Below, one piece after another: positions 43,906 to 55,766 of a stretch of DNA of 64,000 bases. The DNA lies in NCBI GenBank assembly GCA_030762935.1, contig CM060893.1:7670001-7734000 (forward strand), read 5' to 3'. Position 1 is the first letter of the stretch; every line of letters begins with the position of its first letter. A program made the position numbers and the translations under genes. Below the pieces are notes generated by a model. That model saw only the letters and a list, made by a program, of their open reading frames with translations. It did not search any database and was not told the origin of the DNA. The DNA is from Hymenopus coronatus. Its lineage: Eukaryota > Arthropoda > Insecta > Mantodea > Hymenopodidae.

Positions 43906-44385
43906 GGACCCTGACTCAAAAATACGCATTTTTAGAAGCTTGTGTGTGTGTGTGTGTGTGGGGGGGGGCAGCATAGCTCAAAAACGAAAAGTCCGTTAAA
44001 AATCAAACTTAGTATTTAGTTTTGGTATCTTCCAAGGATGCGACACGAAGATTTTCAAGAAAAGCCCCCCAACTACCCTTTATATGGAACTTTTTTCGAA
44101 AATTTTGATTTTATCAAAGGTGGCTCTAACGATTTTGATTAAAATATCGTATATATCTTGAATTTTCTGGGAATAGTTTCTGAAGACAACTTTATTCTGG
44201 ATGAATTTTACGGAATTTTGCATAACTGCTAAACCTTAAGAGAAAGACAAAAACTTACAACACAAAAAATGTAGAGCGCGTTAAAATACACAATTTATGT
44301 TATATGCAATTTTTTCATTGATTTGATCGTTTTTGAGATATTCTTCGTTTTTAGTTTCACCCTTGAAAAACTTGGAACACATCCG
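43906..44385 (-). mobile_element. H element central part, reverse
   Basis: From ACCCTGACTCAAAAATACGC through a GT-plus-G tract (43945-43967) to CTTGGAACACATCCGAG. The outer 5' quarter is mostly deleted. Confidence 0.65.
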
Positions 44386-44500
44386 AGTTTTTTTTGAGGG
44401 GGTTATAGCAGATCCTAAAAATATATTTCAGGTGAAATCTCGGTATCGAATTTTTGGGTGGAATGCAATACTTTCTCTATGCGCTATGTAGAGAAAGTAT
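44386..44500 (+). mobile_element. H element 3' end, forward
   Basis: From TTTTTTTTGAGGGGGTTATA to CGCTATGTAGAGAAAGTA, with half of the hairpin lost. Confidence 0.65.
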
Positions 44501-44845
44501 TAAAATTATTTCTACTAACTTAATGTAAATAATTTTTTTGATGAGATATAGAAAGTGACATTAATGTTGCCCATCAAGTTTTTGAAGAGACGATTGAAAA
44601 TACGAAAATATTCCGCCCAAGTAACGCCGGTTAGTAAATACCAAACAGGTTAAATATCTGACGGAATTAACTTTCTTCAATGAGTGTCAAATGTTTGTCA
44701 GCATATTTCTTTTTATGTTGGTAAAAAGCTGGTCAATGATGAAAGTAGTTGTACTTCTTCTTCTTCTTCTCCGGTCTATAGCAAGTGACGTTTAAATCTA
44801 CGCACTGATCTCTACAGCAAATTACTATTCTTTTAGAAATGTATT
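44501..44845. other. Non-H region, no gene recognised
   Basis: About 345 bp. It includes a short (CTT)n run near 44755-44770. Confidence 0.5.
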
Positions 44846-45680
44846 ACTTTCTCTACATCTCTGCAACAAATTATTGTTAAAAAGCTTATGCTTATATTTA
44901 CTTCATGCTAATCGAGAAAAAATTAGCAGAAATAGTCTTATTACTTGCTTCCTTGTAAGTAGAAGCGAAATAAGGGAGTGCCTTAGGTTAAAGTGATAGC
45001 CAAAACCTGGTTGCTATGTGACTGAAGTTCCTTTGTATGGATAGGTGTTGACACATTCTTGTATGAGAAAAGTATGTTTTTCAAAGCTGAAACCAAAAAC
45101 AAGGAATATCTAAAAACGAAGAACTCCACGAAAAAATGTATATAACATAAATTGTGTGTTTTAGTGTGCTCTACATTTTTTGTTTGGTGAGTTTTTGTCT
45201 ATCTCTTACGGTTTACCAGTTACACAAAATTCCGTAAAATTCATCCAGAATAAAATATTCTTCAGAGGCTATTCCCCAAAACATTCAAGATATACATATT
45301 ATTTGTCAGGTATATATCTTTAATATACGATATTTTAATCAAAATCGTTAAAGCAATTTTTTAGGAAATCAAAATTTTCGAAAATGTTTCCATGTGAAGG
45401 GTAGTTGGGGGTGGGGGAATTTTCTTGAAAATCTTCGTGTTGCATCCTTGGAAAATGTCAAACTGAAGTATCAAGTTTATTATTTAACGGTATTTTCGTT
45501 TTTGAGCTATGCTGTGCACAGACACACACACACACACACACACACACATTTTTCTAAAAATACTTTTTTTGGATTCAGTTGGTCTTAAATATGTATTTCC
45601 GGTGAAATATCGGTATCGAATTTTTGGGTGCAATGCAATACCTTCTCTATATGTACATAGCACGTGTAGAGAAAGTAAAA
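44846..45680 (+). mobile_element. H element, A-type, forward, first about 22 bp missing
   Basis: Starts at TTACTTTCTCTACATCTCTG, without TCTGATGTG, and ends CACGTGTAGAGAAAGTAAAAAA. A CA tract lies at 45522-45548. Confidence 0.8.
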
Positions 45681-45795
45681 AAGTCTGAAAATTAGCATGT
45701 AAAGCATTCTTGATGCTTCAATTGCTGTGTTAAAGTTTCAAATCAATCCAAGCAAAATTATTGATTTTTAAGTTTTTCACAGATGGGTATCCTTA

Positions 45796-45887
45796 AATGG
45801 GAACAAGTAATAGGACTTTTCTGTCAAGTTTTTAATTGTAATTTGTAGCAGAGATGTACAGAAGTCGTGTGAATGGAACGCGTCAGA
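45796..45887 (-). mobile_element. Solo H 5' terminus, reverse
   Basis: From AATGGGAACAAGTAATAGG to GAAGTCGTGTGAATGG and GCGTCAGA. It carries TTTTTAATTGTAATTTGTAG, shared with the solo end at 47632-47692. Confidence 0.65.
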
Positions 45888-45892
45888 TTTTT

Positions 45893-46031
45893 ACTTTCTC
45901 TATACGTACTATGTACATAGTGTATAGAGAAGGTATTCCATTGCACCCAAAAATTCGATACCGAGATTTCAACGGAAATACATACTTTAAGACCACCTGA
46001 ATCCAAAAAAAGAATTTTTAGAAAAATGTCC

Positions 46032-46066
<35 letters not shown>

Positions 46067-46376
46067 TGTGTGTCTGTGGGCAGCATAGCTCAAAAACGAA
46101 AAGACCGTTAAATACCAAACTTGGTATTTAAGTTCAGTACCTTCCAAGGATGCGACACTAAGGTGTTCAAGAAAATCCCCAACCCCGAACTACCCTTCAC
46201 ATGGAAAATTTTTCGTAAATTTTGTTTTTCTAAAAAATGGTTCTAACGATTTTGATTAAAATATCACATATTAAAGCCATTTCTATCACAAATAAAATGT
46301 ATATCTTGAATTTTCTGGGAATAGCTTCTAAAGACCTGTTTATTCTGGATGAATTTTGCTTAGAAATGAGCAAAAA
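45893..46376 (-). mobile_element. H element 3' half, reverse, head-to-tail with preceding end
   Basis: Starts ACTTTCTCTATACGTACTAT five T's after the preceding CGTCAGA. It includes a GT tract (46036-46062) and stops at GATGAATTTTGCTTAG. Confidence 0.75.
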
Positions 46377-46378
46377 AA

Positions 46379-47228
46379 TCTGTGTTCCATTCACATGACT
46401 TTCTCTATATCACTGCAACAAATTATGCTATTTAGTTCATCTAATGGAGCAAAAAATTAGCAGAAATAGTCTTATTACTTCCTTCCTTGTTAGTAGAAGC
46501 GAAATAAGGCGTACCATAGGTTAAAGTGACAGTCAAAAGCTGGTTGCTCTGCGAATGAAGTTCCTTTGTTTGTATGGACACGAGCTCACAAAGTCCTGTA
46601 TGAGAAAAGTACAAGTTTTTATAGTTGAAACCAAAAACAAGAAATATCTAAAAAAACAATCAACTCCACGAAAAAATGTACATAACATAAATTGTGTGTT
46701 TTAAGGTGCTCTACATTCGTTTTGTGGTAAGTTTTTGTCCATCTCTCACGGTTTAGAGATATGCAAAATTCCGTAAAATTGACCCAGAATAGAGTAGTCT
46801 TCAGAGGCTATTCCCAGAAAATTCAATACATGCATTTTATTAGTCAGGTATATATATATATCTTTAATATATGATATTTTAATCAAAATTGTTAGAGGCA
46901 TTTTTTAGAAAATCAGAATTTTCGAAAAAAGTTCCATGTAAAGGGTAGTTGGGGGTGAGGGATTTTTCTCAAAATCTTCGTGACATATCCCTGGAAGATA
47001 CTAAACTTAAACACCAAGTTTGGTATTTTACTGACTTTTCATTTTTGAGTTATCGTGTTCACAGACTCACGGATACACGGACACACACACACATGGACGT
47101 TTTTCTGAAAATACTTTTTTTGGATACGGGGACACTAAAACATATATTTCCGGTGAAATCTCTGTATCGAATTTTTTGCTGGAGTGCAATATACACTATG
47201 TATATAGCACGTATAGAGAAAGTAAAAA
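46379..47228 (+). mobile_element. H element, A-type, complete, forward
   Basis: Starts TCTGTGTTCCATTCACATG and ends CACGTATAGAGAAAGTAAAAAA. The hairpin's left arm is shortened (GTGCAATATACACTATG). Confidence 0.8.
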
Positions 47229-47692
47229 ACTTACTGCACAAAAAATGTAGATCTCGTTAAAATACACAAGTTATGTCATATACATATTTTCGTGGAGCTT
47301 ACCGTTTTAGAGATATTCCTTTGTTATTAGTTTCAATTGTGAAGTACTTATACTTTTCACAGATGTGGGTGTTCGTGTTTCTTTTGTTCTGCACCCGACC
47401 AAGCAAAGAGGGGATTTGCAATGACAATCGCATAACGACAGCATTTAAAACATTTGACTATCACTTTAGCACAGCGCATTCCCTTAGTTCCAGTCTACTT
47501 ATAAGGAACTAAGTAACAAAATGCTGCTAATGTTTATCTCGATTAGCATGGTGTTGAAAGAAGAATAATCTTTTATAAGACTTTTGTTTGTAGAGTAGCT
47601 AGAGAAAGTCATGTGAGTGTAACACATCAGATTTTTAATTGTAATTTGTAGCAGAGATGTGGAGTAAGTCGTGTGAACGGAACACGTGAGAC
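47229..47692 (-). mobile_element. H element 5' half, B-type, plus a solo 5' end
   Basis: 47229-47631 is reverse and ends GTAGCTAGAGAAAGTCATGTG with ACACATCAGA (B-type). 47632-47692 is another 5' terminus (GCAGAGATGTGGAGTAAGTC to CACGTGAGA). Confidence 0.7.
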
Positions 47693-48207
47693 TTTTTTTT
47701 ACATGTTTCACAATTTTTGGTGAAGTTTCAAAGATGATGAACCTAGGTGTAGCTCCTTCCGGAACTAGGATATATTTCTTGTACCTGGGACAGGTTTCTT
47801 CCCACAATTCAATGGCCTCTATGTCTCTGCAGAATCGTCTCTCAAAGGGACAGGGTCAACGGACTTGATTTACAAGTTTATAGCTATCTACCTGTAAGAA
47901 CAACCCTCTCCATGTTTCGCAGGTGCATTTTTCTTCTGGTTCTGCCAGAATAAAAGGCAAATAAAATGGTCAGTGGAACACAATGTAAAGTTACAGGTAA
48001 GCTACAGGGGTCACTGACCTCCTAGCGAGCATTACATTGCGTTTCGGAGCATACAAACATTTTTCCACGTCAATTTGTGGAACATAAAAACTGTTGAATT
48101 TACGAACACCAAATTTGCAGTTTTAAATTGAGGATAGTGCATGTATACGAGGCGCAATCTAATATAATAGGAATTTTTTTTTTTTAATTTTGCGGTCTTG
48201 ATACAAC
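47693..48207. other. Non-H region, no gene recognised
   Basis: About 510 bp. Frames at 47686-47868 (+) and part of a reverse frame share the stretch with no recognised domain. Confidence 0.45.
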
Positions 48208-48966
48208 CTACTATGTACATAGTATATAGAGAAGGTATTGTAATGCACCCAAAAATTCGATACCGAGATTTCACTGGAAATACATGTTTTGCGTCCCCCT
48301 GAATAAAAAATGCACTTTTGGAAAAACGTCTGTGTCTGAATAGCATAGCTCGAAAACGAAAACTCCGTTAAATATCAAATTTGGTATTTAAATTCAATAT
48401 CCTCTAAGGATGAGACAGTAAGAGTTTCAAGAAAATCCCCCCACTCCCAACTACACTTTACATAGGAAAAAATTCGCATTTCTGATTTTCTTAAAAATTA
48501 CTCTAACGATTTTGATTAAAATCCCTTATGTTTAAAATATTCACTTGACAAATAAAATGTATATCTTGAATTTTCTGGGTATAGCCTCTAAAGAGTACTT
48601 TATTCTGGATGAATCTTGCGGAATTTTGAATACCAAACCGTAAGAGATGGACAAAAAATTATGTCATATACATTTTTTCGTAGAGTTGATCGTTTTTGAG
48701 ATATTCATTCTTTTTGGTTTCAGCTTTGAAAAACTAACTTTTCTCATACAGGAATTTGTCAACTCCTGTCTATACAAACAAAGGAACTTCAGTCACATAG
48801 CAACCAGCTTTTGACTATCACTTTAATGTATGGTACTCCCTTACTTCGCTTCTACTTACAAGGAAGCAAGTAATAAGACTATTTCTGCTAAGTTTTTCTC
48901 GATTAGCATGATGTAAATGGTAGAATAAGCGATGTAGAGAAAGTCATGTGAATGGAACACATCAGA
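48208..48966 (-). mobile_element. H element, A-type, reverse, terminal arm lost
   Basis: Starts inside the hairpin (CTACTATGTACATAGTATATAG) and ends GCGATGTAGAGAAAGTCATG with ACACATCAGA. The GT tract is missing (GTCTGTGTCTGAATAGC). Confidence 0.8.
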
Positions 48967-48969
48967 TTT

Positions 48970-49200
48970 TTTGGTAGTGTTTATCGCCCGCTTTTACTAC
49001 TTGTGGCACCGCAGGCGACGAGGCTGGTGCTATATAAAATGAAGATGGAGCACCGATGGAATGCGATGGCGGGGGAAACAGGAGAAAACGCGCCCCTGCG
49101 CCGCTTTGTCCACCATAAATCCCACATGCGGTCGCTTGGGATCGAACCAGGGCCATCTAGGTGAGAGGCGATTGGTCCAACCCCTCGGCCACGGATACTC
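48970..49200 (-). repeat. tRNA-derived SINE, family S1, longer copy
   Basis: On the minus strand: CCGTGGCCGAGGGGTTGG (A-box arm), B-box GGTTCGATCCC (49137-49148 region), then ATTTATGGTGGACAA and a body (GTTTCCCCCGCCATCGC, TATATAGCACCAGCC). Its other end abuts the T-run of an H 5' end. Short frames on both strands here are incidental. Confidence 0.7.
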
Positions 49201-49408
49201 ATTCCACCAATTGCTCCTACCATCCATTTTGCTTGCGTTTCATATCATCCACTTCCTCATGCCTTGCTGCAGGCCGACCACTCGTTCCAGTTCTCCATTC
49301 TGTGGTTTCGTGCCGTTGGCTCCCTTACAGGCTTCTGACTCCTAAGCATCCGCTTGTACGTCCTAGGGGGGTGTCAGGGGAGGGTAAGTCAACTACACAA
49401 AAAAAATA
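49201..49408. other. Short non-H spacer
   Basis: About 200 bp of moderate GC; nothing recognised. Confidence 0.45.
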
Positions 49409-50025
49409 TCTGATGTGTTCCATTCACATGACTTTCTCTACATCTCTGCAACAAATTATTGTTAAAAATCTTATGCTTCTATTTACTTCATGCTAAACGA
49501 GAAAAAATAATAGCAGAAATAGTCTTATTACTTGCTTCCTTGTAAGTAGAAGCGAAATAAGGGAGTACCATAAGTTAAAGTGAAGTCAAAAGCTGGTTGC
49601 TTTGTGACTAAGTTCCTTTGTTTGTATGGACTGGAGTTGACAAATTTAAAGCTGAAACCATAAGCAAGGAATATCTAAAAAAAAACAATCAACTCCATGA
49701 AGAAAATGTATATAATATAAATTGTGTGTTGTAACGTGCTCTACATTTTTCGTGCAGTAAGGTTTTGTCCATCTCTTACGGTTTAACAGTTATGCAAAAT
49801 TTCGTAAAATTCGTCCAGAATAAAGTAGTCTTCAGAGGCTATTCCCAGAAGATTCAAGATAGGCATTATATTTGTCAGGTAGATAGCTTTAATTTACGAT
49901 ATTTTAATCAAAATCGTTGTAGCCATTTTTGAGAAAATCAAAATTCTCGAAAACTTTTCCATGTAAAGGGTAGTTAAGGGTGGGGGAATTTTCTTGAAAA
50001 TCTTCGTGTCGCATCCTTGGAAGAC
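49409..50025 (+). mobile_element. H element, A-type, forward, 3' third lost
   Basis: Starts TCTGATGTGTTCCATTCACA and is broken at GCATCCTTGGAAG by unrelated sequence. Confidence 0.8.
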
Positions 50026-50328
50026 ACACACACATACGCACACTACAGTAACATACAATACTGGTATCTAACCTGCAGGTTTACATTGAGAAAGCAGCTT
50101 GTTGTGCTGCAGGCGGGAGTCGAAGCGGGTCCACACGATGACGTAGTTCACGCGCCGATGAGCAAGCGGAACTCAGTCAACTTTCTTCATACTGGACAAC
50201 AGATGTACGATAGCCGCTGGTTTTTACTCTCGCCAAGAAGTAACGTCTGTCATCATGTTAGACAACCATCCTGCCACTGGACAAGTTCACTGCTGCCATA
50301 CTGAAAAACACAACGCATCGCTGTGAAA
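50026..50328. other. GC-richer non-H insert with a 95-codon frame
   Basis: About 300 bp interrupting H sequence. A forward frame at 50017-50304 spans it, but begins within H, and has no recognised domain. It could be a captured fragment or a remnant of another element. Confidence 0.4.
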
Positions 50329-51152
50329 TCTGATGTGTACCATTCACATGACTCTCTCTACATCTCTGCAGCAAATTATTCTCAAAAAGCTTATACTTCT
50401 ATTTACTTCATGCTAATCAGAAAAAATAGCAGAAATAGTCTTATTACTTGCTCTCTTGTAAGTAGAACCAAAATAAGGGAGTACCATAGGTATGCTATGT
50501 GACTGAAGTTAATTTGTTTGTATGGAAAGCATTTGATAAATTCCTGTATCAGTTTTTCAAAGCAGAAACCAAAAACAAGGAATGTCTCAAAAACGATTAA
50601 CTCAACAAAAAATATATATAACATAAATTGTGTGCTTTAACGTGCTCGAGGTTTTTCGTGTAGTAAGTTTTTGTCTATCTCTTACGGTTTAGCAGTTATT
50701 CAAAATTTTGTAAAATTCATCCAGAATAAAGTACACTCTATTCCTAGAAAATTCAAGATATACATTTTATTTGTCACTTAAATACCTTTCATATACGACA
50801 TTTTAATCAAAATCGTTAGAGCCATTTTTGAGAAAATTAAAATTTTCGAAAAAAGTTTCACGTAAAGGATAGTTGGGAGTGGGGGGATTTTTCTCAAAAT
50901 CTTCGTGTCGCATCCCTGAAAGAAATACCAAGTTTGGTATTTAACGGTCTTTTCGCTTTTGAGCTATGCTGCCCACAGACGCACAGACACACACACAGAC
51001 ATACAGATAGACAGACAGACACAGGACATTTTTCTAGAAATGCTTTTTTTGGCTTCCGGTGGTCTCAAAACATGTATTTCCGGTGAAATCTCGGTGCAAT
51101 ACAATACCTTCTTTATACACTATGCACATAGTACGTATAGAGAAAGTAAAAA
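50329..51152 (+). mobile_element. H element, A-type, complete, forward
   Basis: Starts TCTGATGTGTACCATTCACA and ends GTACGTATAGAGAAAGTAAAAA. The tract is CACAGACACACACACAGACA-like with GACAGACA variation (50982-51024). Confidence 0.85.
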
Positions 51153-51451
51153 TGTACATCATGTTAAAACACACAATTTATATCAAACGTTCCTTTAATT
51201 GAATTGAGCATTTCTGAGATATTCCTTGTTATTTGTTTCAGATGTAAAATTCTTAAACTTTTTTCACTATCGCTTTAGCCTAGTGTATTCCCTTATTTCC
51301 CTTCTACTTACAAGGAGGCAAGTAAATTAAGACTATTTCTGCTAATGTTTATCTCAATTAGTATAGATTAGTTAGAACAATAAGCCTTTATTTTTTTACA
51401 GTAATGTGTAACAGATATGTAGAGAAAGTCATGTAAATGGAACACATCAGA
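51153..51451 (-). mobile_element. H element 5' third, reverse
   Basis: From TGTACATCATGTTAAAACAC to ATGTAGAGAAAGTCATGTAA and ACACATCAGA. Confidence 0.7.
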
Positions 51452-51456
51452 TTTTT

Positions 51457-52327
51457 ACTTTCTCTATACGTGCTATGTATATAGTGTATAGAGAAGGTAT
51501 TGCACTCCACCAAAAAATTCGATACCGAGATTTCACCGGATATATATGTTTTAGGGTCCCATGTATCCTAATAAAGTCTTTTCAGAAAAAGAAAGGTCCG
51601 TGTGTGTGTGTGTGTGTGTCTGTCCGTATGCCTGTGAACACGATAACTCAAAAACGAAAAGTCGGTAAAATACCAAACTTCATATTTAAGCTTAGTATCA
51701 TCCACGGATGCGACACGAAGATTTTCAGAAAAATCCCCCCACCCCAAACTACTCTTTACATGTAACTTTTTTTTTCGAAAATTTTGATTTTCTCAAAAAT
51801 TTCTCTTACAATTTTGATTAAATTCTCGTATATTAAAGATATTTACCTGAAAAATAAAATGTATATCTTCAATTTTCTGGGAATAGCCTCTGAAGACAAC
51901 TTTATTCTGGGTGAATTTTACGGAATTTTGTATAACTGCTAAACCATAAGAGATGAACAAAAACTTACCTCACAAAAAATGTAGAGCACATTAAAACACA
52001 CAATTTATGTTGTATACATATTTTTCGTGGAGTTGATCGTTTTGGAGACATTCCTTGTGTTTGGTTTCAGCTTTGAAAAACTTAACTTTTCTCATACAGG
52101 AATTTGTCAACTCCTGTCCATATAAACAAAGGAACTTCAGTCACATAGCAACCAGCTTTTGACTATCCTTTTAACCTATGGTAGTTCCTTATTTCGCTTC
52201 TACTTACGAGAAAGCAAGCTATTTCTGCTAATTGTTTCTCAATTAGGCTGAAGTAAATAGAAGCAGCTTTTTAACAATAATTTGTTACAGAGATGTAGAG
52301 AAAGTCATGTGAATGGGACACATTAGA
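51457..52327 (-). mobile_element. H element, A-type, complete, reverse
   Basis: Starts ACTTTCTCTATACGTGCTAT exactly five T's after the previous 5' end, a head-to-tail junction. It ends GATGTAGAGAAAGTCATGTG with ACACATTAGA. Confidence 0.88.
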
Positions 52328-52647
52328 TTTTTTTATCTTTAATTTTACAATGCATTACATGAGAATGCAGCTACAAAATGCTGTAACCTAGCAACAAGAA
52401 ATTACGTGTTGATAATTTTGAAGGACAGCCCATAGAGTAACAAAAGGTGTTGGTCTGTTGCGACATCATAAAAAAGGAAGACCCAGAAATATTGCAAGAG
52501 ACCGTCATCCTGTAACCTTGTGTCCAGGGGACCATGTAATGAAAACTTTACAAAATCTGAATTTTAATGAGTTTCAGAAAAATAATCTGTCTTCATTTTA
52601 TTGACAGTTAATAAAGCTTTAAACTACAACTATATCCACACGTTTTA
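52328..52647. other. Non-H region, no gene recognised
   Basis: About 320 bp. An AATAAA near 52609 could be a polyadenylation signal, but nothing upstream was recognised as coding. Confidence 0.4.
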
Positions 52648-52757
52648 CTTTCTCTACACAGTACATATTGCGCAGGTAGAGAAGGTATTGCACTGCTAAA
52701 ATTTGATACCGAGATTTCACCGGAAATAAACGTTTTAGAGTCCCCTGTATCCAAAAT
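52648..52757 (-). mobile_element. H element 3' end fragment, reverse
   Basis: ACTTTCTCTACACAGTACAT to TCCCCTGTATCCAAAA, ending at the T-tract position. Confidence 0.7.
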
Positions 52758-52758
52758 A

Positions 52759-53652
52759 TCTGATGTCTTCCATTCACAGTCTTTCTCAATATCTCTGCAA
52801 CAAATTATTATTAAAAACTTATGCTTCTATTTACTTCATGCTAGTCTAGAAAAAAATAACAGAAATAGTCTTATTACTTGTTTCCTTATAAGTAGAAGGG
52901 AAATAAGGGAGTACCATATGTTAAAGTGATAGTAAAAAGCTGGTTGTGTGTGACTGAAGTTCTTTGGACTGTATGGACAGGAGTTGACAAATTCCTGTAT
53001 GAGAAAAGTATAAGTTTTTTTTTTTCTGGCTGAAACCAAAAAGAAGGAATGTCTAAAAAAGAAAAAAACGATCAACTCCATCAAAAAAATGTATATGACA
53101 TAAACTGTGTGTTTTAACGTACCCTATATTTTTTGTGCAGTAAGTTTTTATCTATCTCTTACGGTTTAGGAGCTATGCAAAATTCCGTGAATTTCATCCA
53201 GAATAAAGTAGGCTTCCGAGGATATTCCCAGAAAATTGAAGATATACATTTTATTTGACGGGTAAATATCTTTAATATACGATATTTTAATCAAAATCGT
53301 TAGACATTTTGAGAAAATCAAAATTTTCGAAAAAAATTCCACGTAAAGGATAATTTGGGGGGAGGAATTTTTCTCAAAATCTTCGTGTCGCATCCCTGGA
53401 AGATACTAAACTCAAATACCAAGTTTGGTATTTTACCGACTTTGTTTTTGAGTTATCGTGTTCACAGACACACGGACACACTGACACACGGACACACTGA
53501 CACACGGACCTTTTTGTGAAAATGCTTTTTTTTTAGATATAGGGGACCCTAAAACATACATTTTGAGTGAAATCTCGGTATCGAATTTTTGGATGGAGTG
53601 CAATACCTTCTCTATACACTATGTACATAGTAAGTGTAGAGAAAGTAAAAAG
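52759..53652 (+). mobile_element. H element, A-type, complete, forward
   Basis: Starts TCTGATGTCTTCCATTCACA and ends TAAGTGTAGAGAAAGTAAAAA. The tract consists of repeated CACACGGACACACTGA units (53466-53510). Confidence 0.85.
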
Positions 53653-53950
53653 CACGTTTAGAAAAAGATCTGCGTGTCTGTGTGTTCGTGTATCTGTGAA
53701 CACGATAACTCGAAAACGAATAGTTGGTAAAATAACATACTTGGTATATCAGTTTAGTATTTTCTAAGGATGCCTAACGAAGATTTTCAAGAAATCCCCC
53801 CCTCAAAATACCCTTTACTTGGAACATTTTTCGAAAATTTTGATTTTCTCAAAAATGGTTCTAATGATTTTGATTAAAACATATTACGCTTAACATATTT
53901 TTTTTTTTTTTTTTTTTTTTGACAAATGAACAGTATATGTTGAATTTTCT
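53653..53950 (-). mobile_element. H element central part, reverse
   Basis: From GCACGTTTAGAAAAAGATCT to GAATTTTCTAGG, with a T-run of about 24 at 53899-53921. Confidence 0.65.
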
Positions 53951-54667
53951 AGGTCCTCCTGAATCCAAAAAAAAAGCATTTCTGGATAAAGGTCCATGTG
54001 TGTGCGTGTGTGTCTGTGGACAGCATAGCTCAAAAAACTAAGACCGTTAAATGCCTAACTTGGTATTTTAGTTCAGTACCTTCCGAGGATGCGACACGAA
54101 GATTTTCAAGAAAATCCCCCCACCCCCAACTACCGTTTACCTGGAACTTTCTTCCAAAATTTTTATTTTCTCAAAAATGGCCCTAAGGATTTCGATTAAA
54201 ATATCGTATATTAAAGATGTTTATCTGACAAATAAAACGCATATCTTGAATGTTCTAGGAATAGCCTCTAAAGACTACTTTATTCTGGATTAATTTTACG
54301 GAATTTAGCAAAACTGCTACCCGCAAGAGATGAACAAAAACTTACCACACAAAAAACGTAGAGCACATTAAAACACACAATTTATGTTATATCATTTTTT
54401 TTTTCTTGGCGTTGATCGTTTTTGAGATATTTCTTGTTTTTGGTTTCAGCTTTGAAAAATTTATACTTTTGTCATACAGAAATTTGTCAACTCCTGTCCA
54501 TACAAAGGAACTACAGTCACATAGCAACAAGCTTTTGACTATCACTTTAACCTATTTCGCTTCTACTAACAAGGAAGTAATTAATAAGATTATTTCTGCT
54601 AATTTTCTCTTTTAACAATAGTTTGTTGCAGAGATGTAGAGAAAGTCATGTGAATGGACACATCGGA
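53951..54667 (-). mobile_element. H element, A-type, reverse, 3' hairpin lost
   Basis: Begins at TCCTCCTGAATCCAAAAAAA, repeating H content already present in the previous fragment, and ends GATGTAGAGAAAGTCATGTG and CACATCGGA. Confidence 0.75.
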
Positions 54668-54796
54668 GTTTTCCCTTATTTTATAAAGACGAATGGCGAG
54701 TAACTTTAAACTTTACAGTCACCGAAATAGTTTGAGCATTTCATTTATTGTCTGATATGACCAGCCAGGTTAAACGAAGTTAAAATTATAAAAACT
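54668..54796 (+). repeat. SINE S4 tail fragment
   Basis: TTTTCCCTTATTTT, AAGACGAATGGCGAGTAAC, GTTTGAGCATTTCA and GATATGACCAGCCAGGTTAA match the S4 tail at 63199-63430. The head is absent. Confidence 0.65.
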
Positions 54797-55537
54797 CTGA
54801 CGTGTGTCATTCACATGACCTTCTCTATCTATTCTACAAAAGATTATTCTTCTATCTAAATGAGATAAACATAAACACATACTTAGTTCCTTACAAACAG
54901 AAGGGAAATGAGGGATTGTACCAGGCTAAAGCGATACTGAAATCTTTTAAAAGCCGATCGATATGAGAGCAATTGAAGTTCGCATCGCTTTGCTTTTCCA
55001 GAAAAACAGAAGAGAGATGAAACTAAAGGTGACCCCGTTTGAGCAAATGCGTTGTTTCAAATTGAAACCAATAACAAGGAATAACTCGTAAATGGCCAAC
55101 GCTACAACAAAAATGTACATCACATAAATTGTGTTTTAACGAGATCTACATTTTTTGTGTGCCTCTTAAGGTTCATTCAACATGAATAAAAGCTTCATAA
55201 GCTACTCCCAGAAAACTCAAAATATAAATTTTATTTGTGGTGTAAATAGCTTTAATATAAGACATTTTAATAAAAATCGTAAGAGGCATTTTTGAGAAAA
55301 ATAATATTTTCTAATTTTTTTTTTTTCATGTAAAGAGTAGTTGGGGTAGCTGACAATCTTTGTGTCGCATCTTTTGAAGAAACTGAATTTAAATATCAAA
55401 TTGAACTATACTGTTTGTAGACACACACACACACACACATACACACACACGGACCTTCTTCTAAAAATGCCTTTTTGGGCTCAGGTATTGAATTTTTGGG
55501 TGGAATACAATTCTTCCTCTATGCGGGCTAGAGAAAA
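54797..55537 (+). mobile_element. H element, divergent, forward
   Basis: Starts TCTGACGTGTGTCATTCACA and ends GCGGGCTAGAGAAAATAA. It has several deletions, including half of the central palindrome and most of the hairpin. Confidence 0.7.
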
Positions 55538-55546
55538 TAACTAGTA

Positions 55547-55757
55547 ACTCCATGACAAGACAGCTCACGGGGAACCTTGGCCTACCGCCCGGCCGCTGCG
55601 TCCCCCATCTCGGTCCATGACAGACGTCCATGACCTCATGACCTGGAGCCGCTTTCTCCATCAATTGGCCCCCCAGGGACCTTACGAGGCTGAGTGCACC
55701 CCGGGCCAGTTCTCCCAGTGGGGAAAAAATCCCCACGCCGGTGGGGATCGGCCAAAG
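55547..55757 (-). repeat. tRNA-derived SINE, family S3, shortened, with TSD
   Basis: Reverse complement of parts of 34637-34961 (GGGGAACCTTGGCCTACCG, GGGCCAGTTCTCCCAGTGGG). The middle and tRNA head are missing. It is flanked by TAACTAGTA at 55538-55546 and 55758-55766. Confidence 0.8.
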
Positions 55758-55766
55758 TAACTAGTA

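Noticed and set aside
47686..47868. 60-codon frame in the H-free region near 47.7 kb
   Set aside because: Starts within an H 5' terminus and has no recognised similarity.
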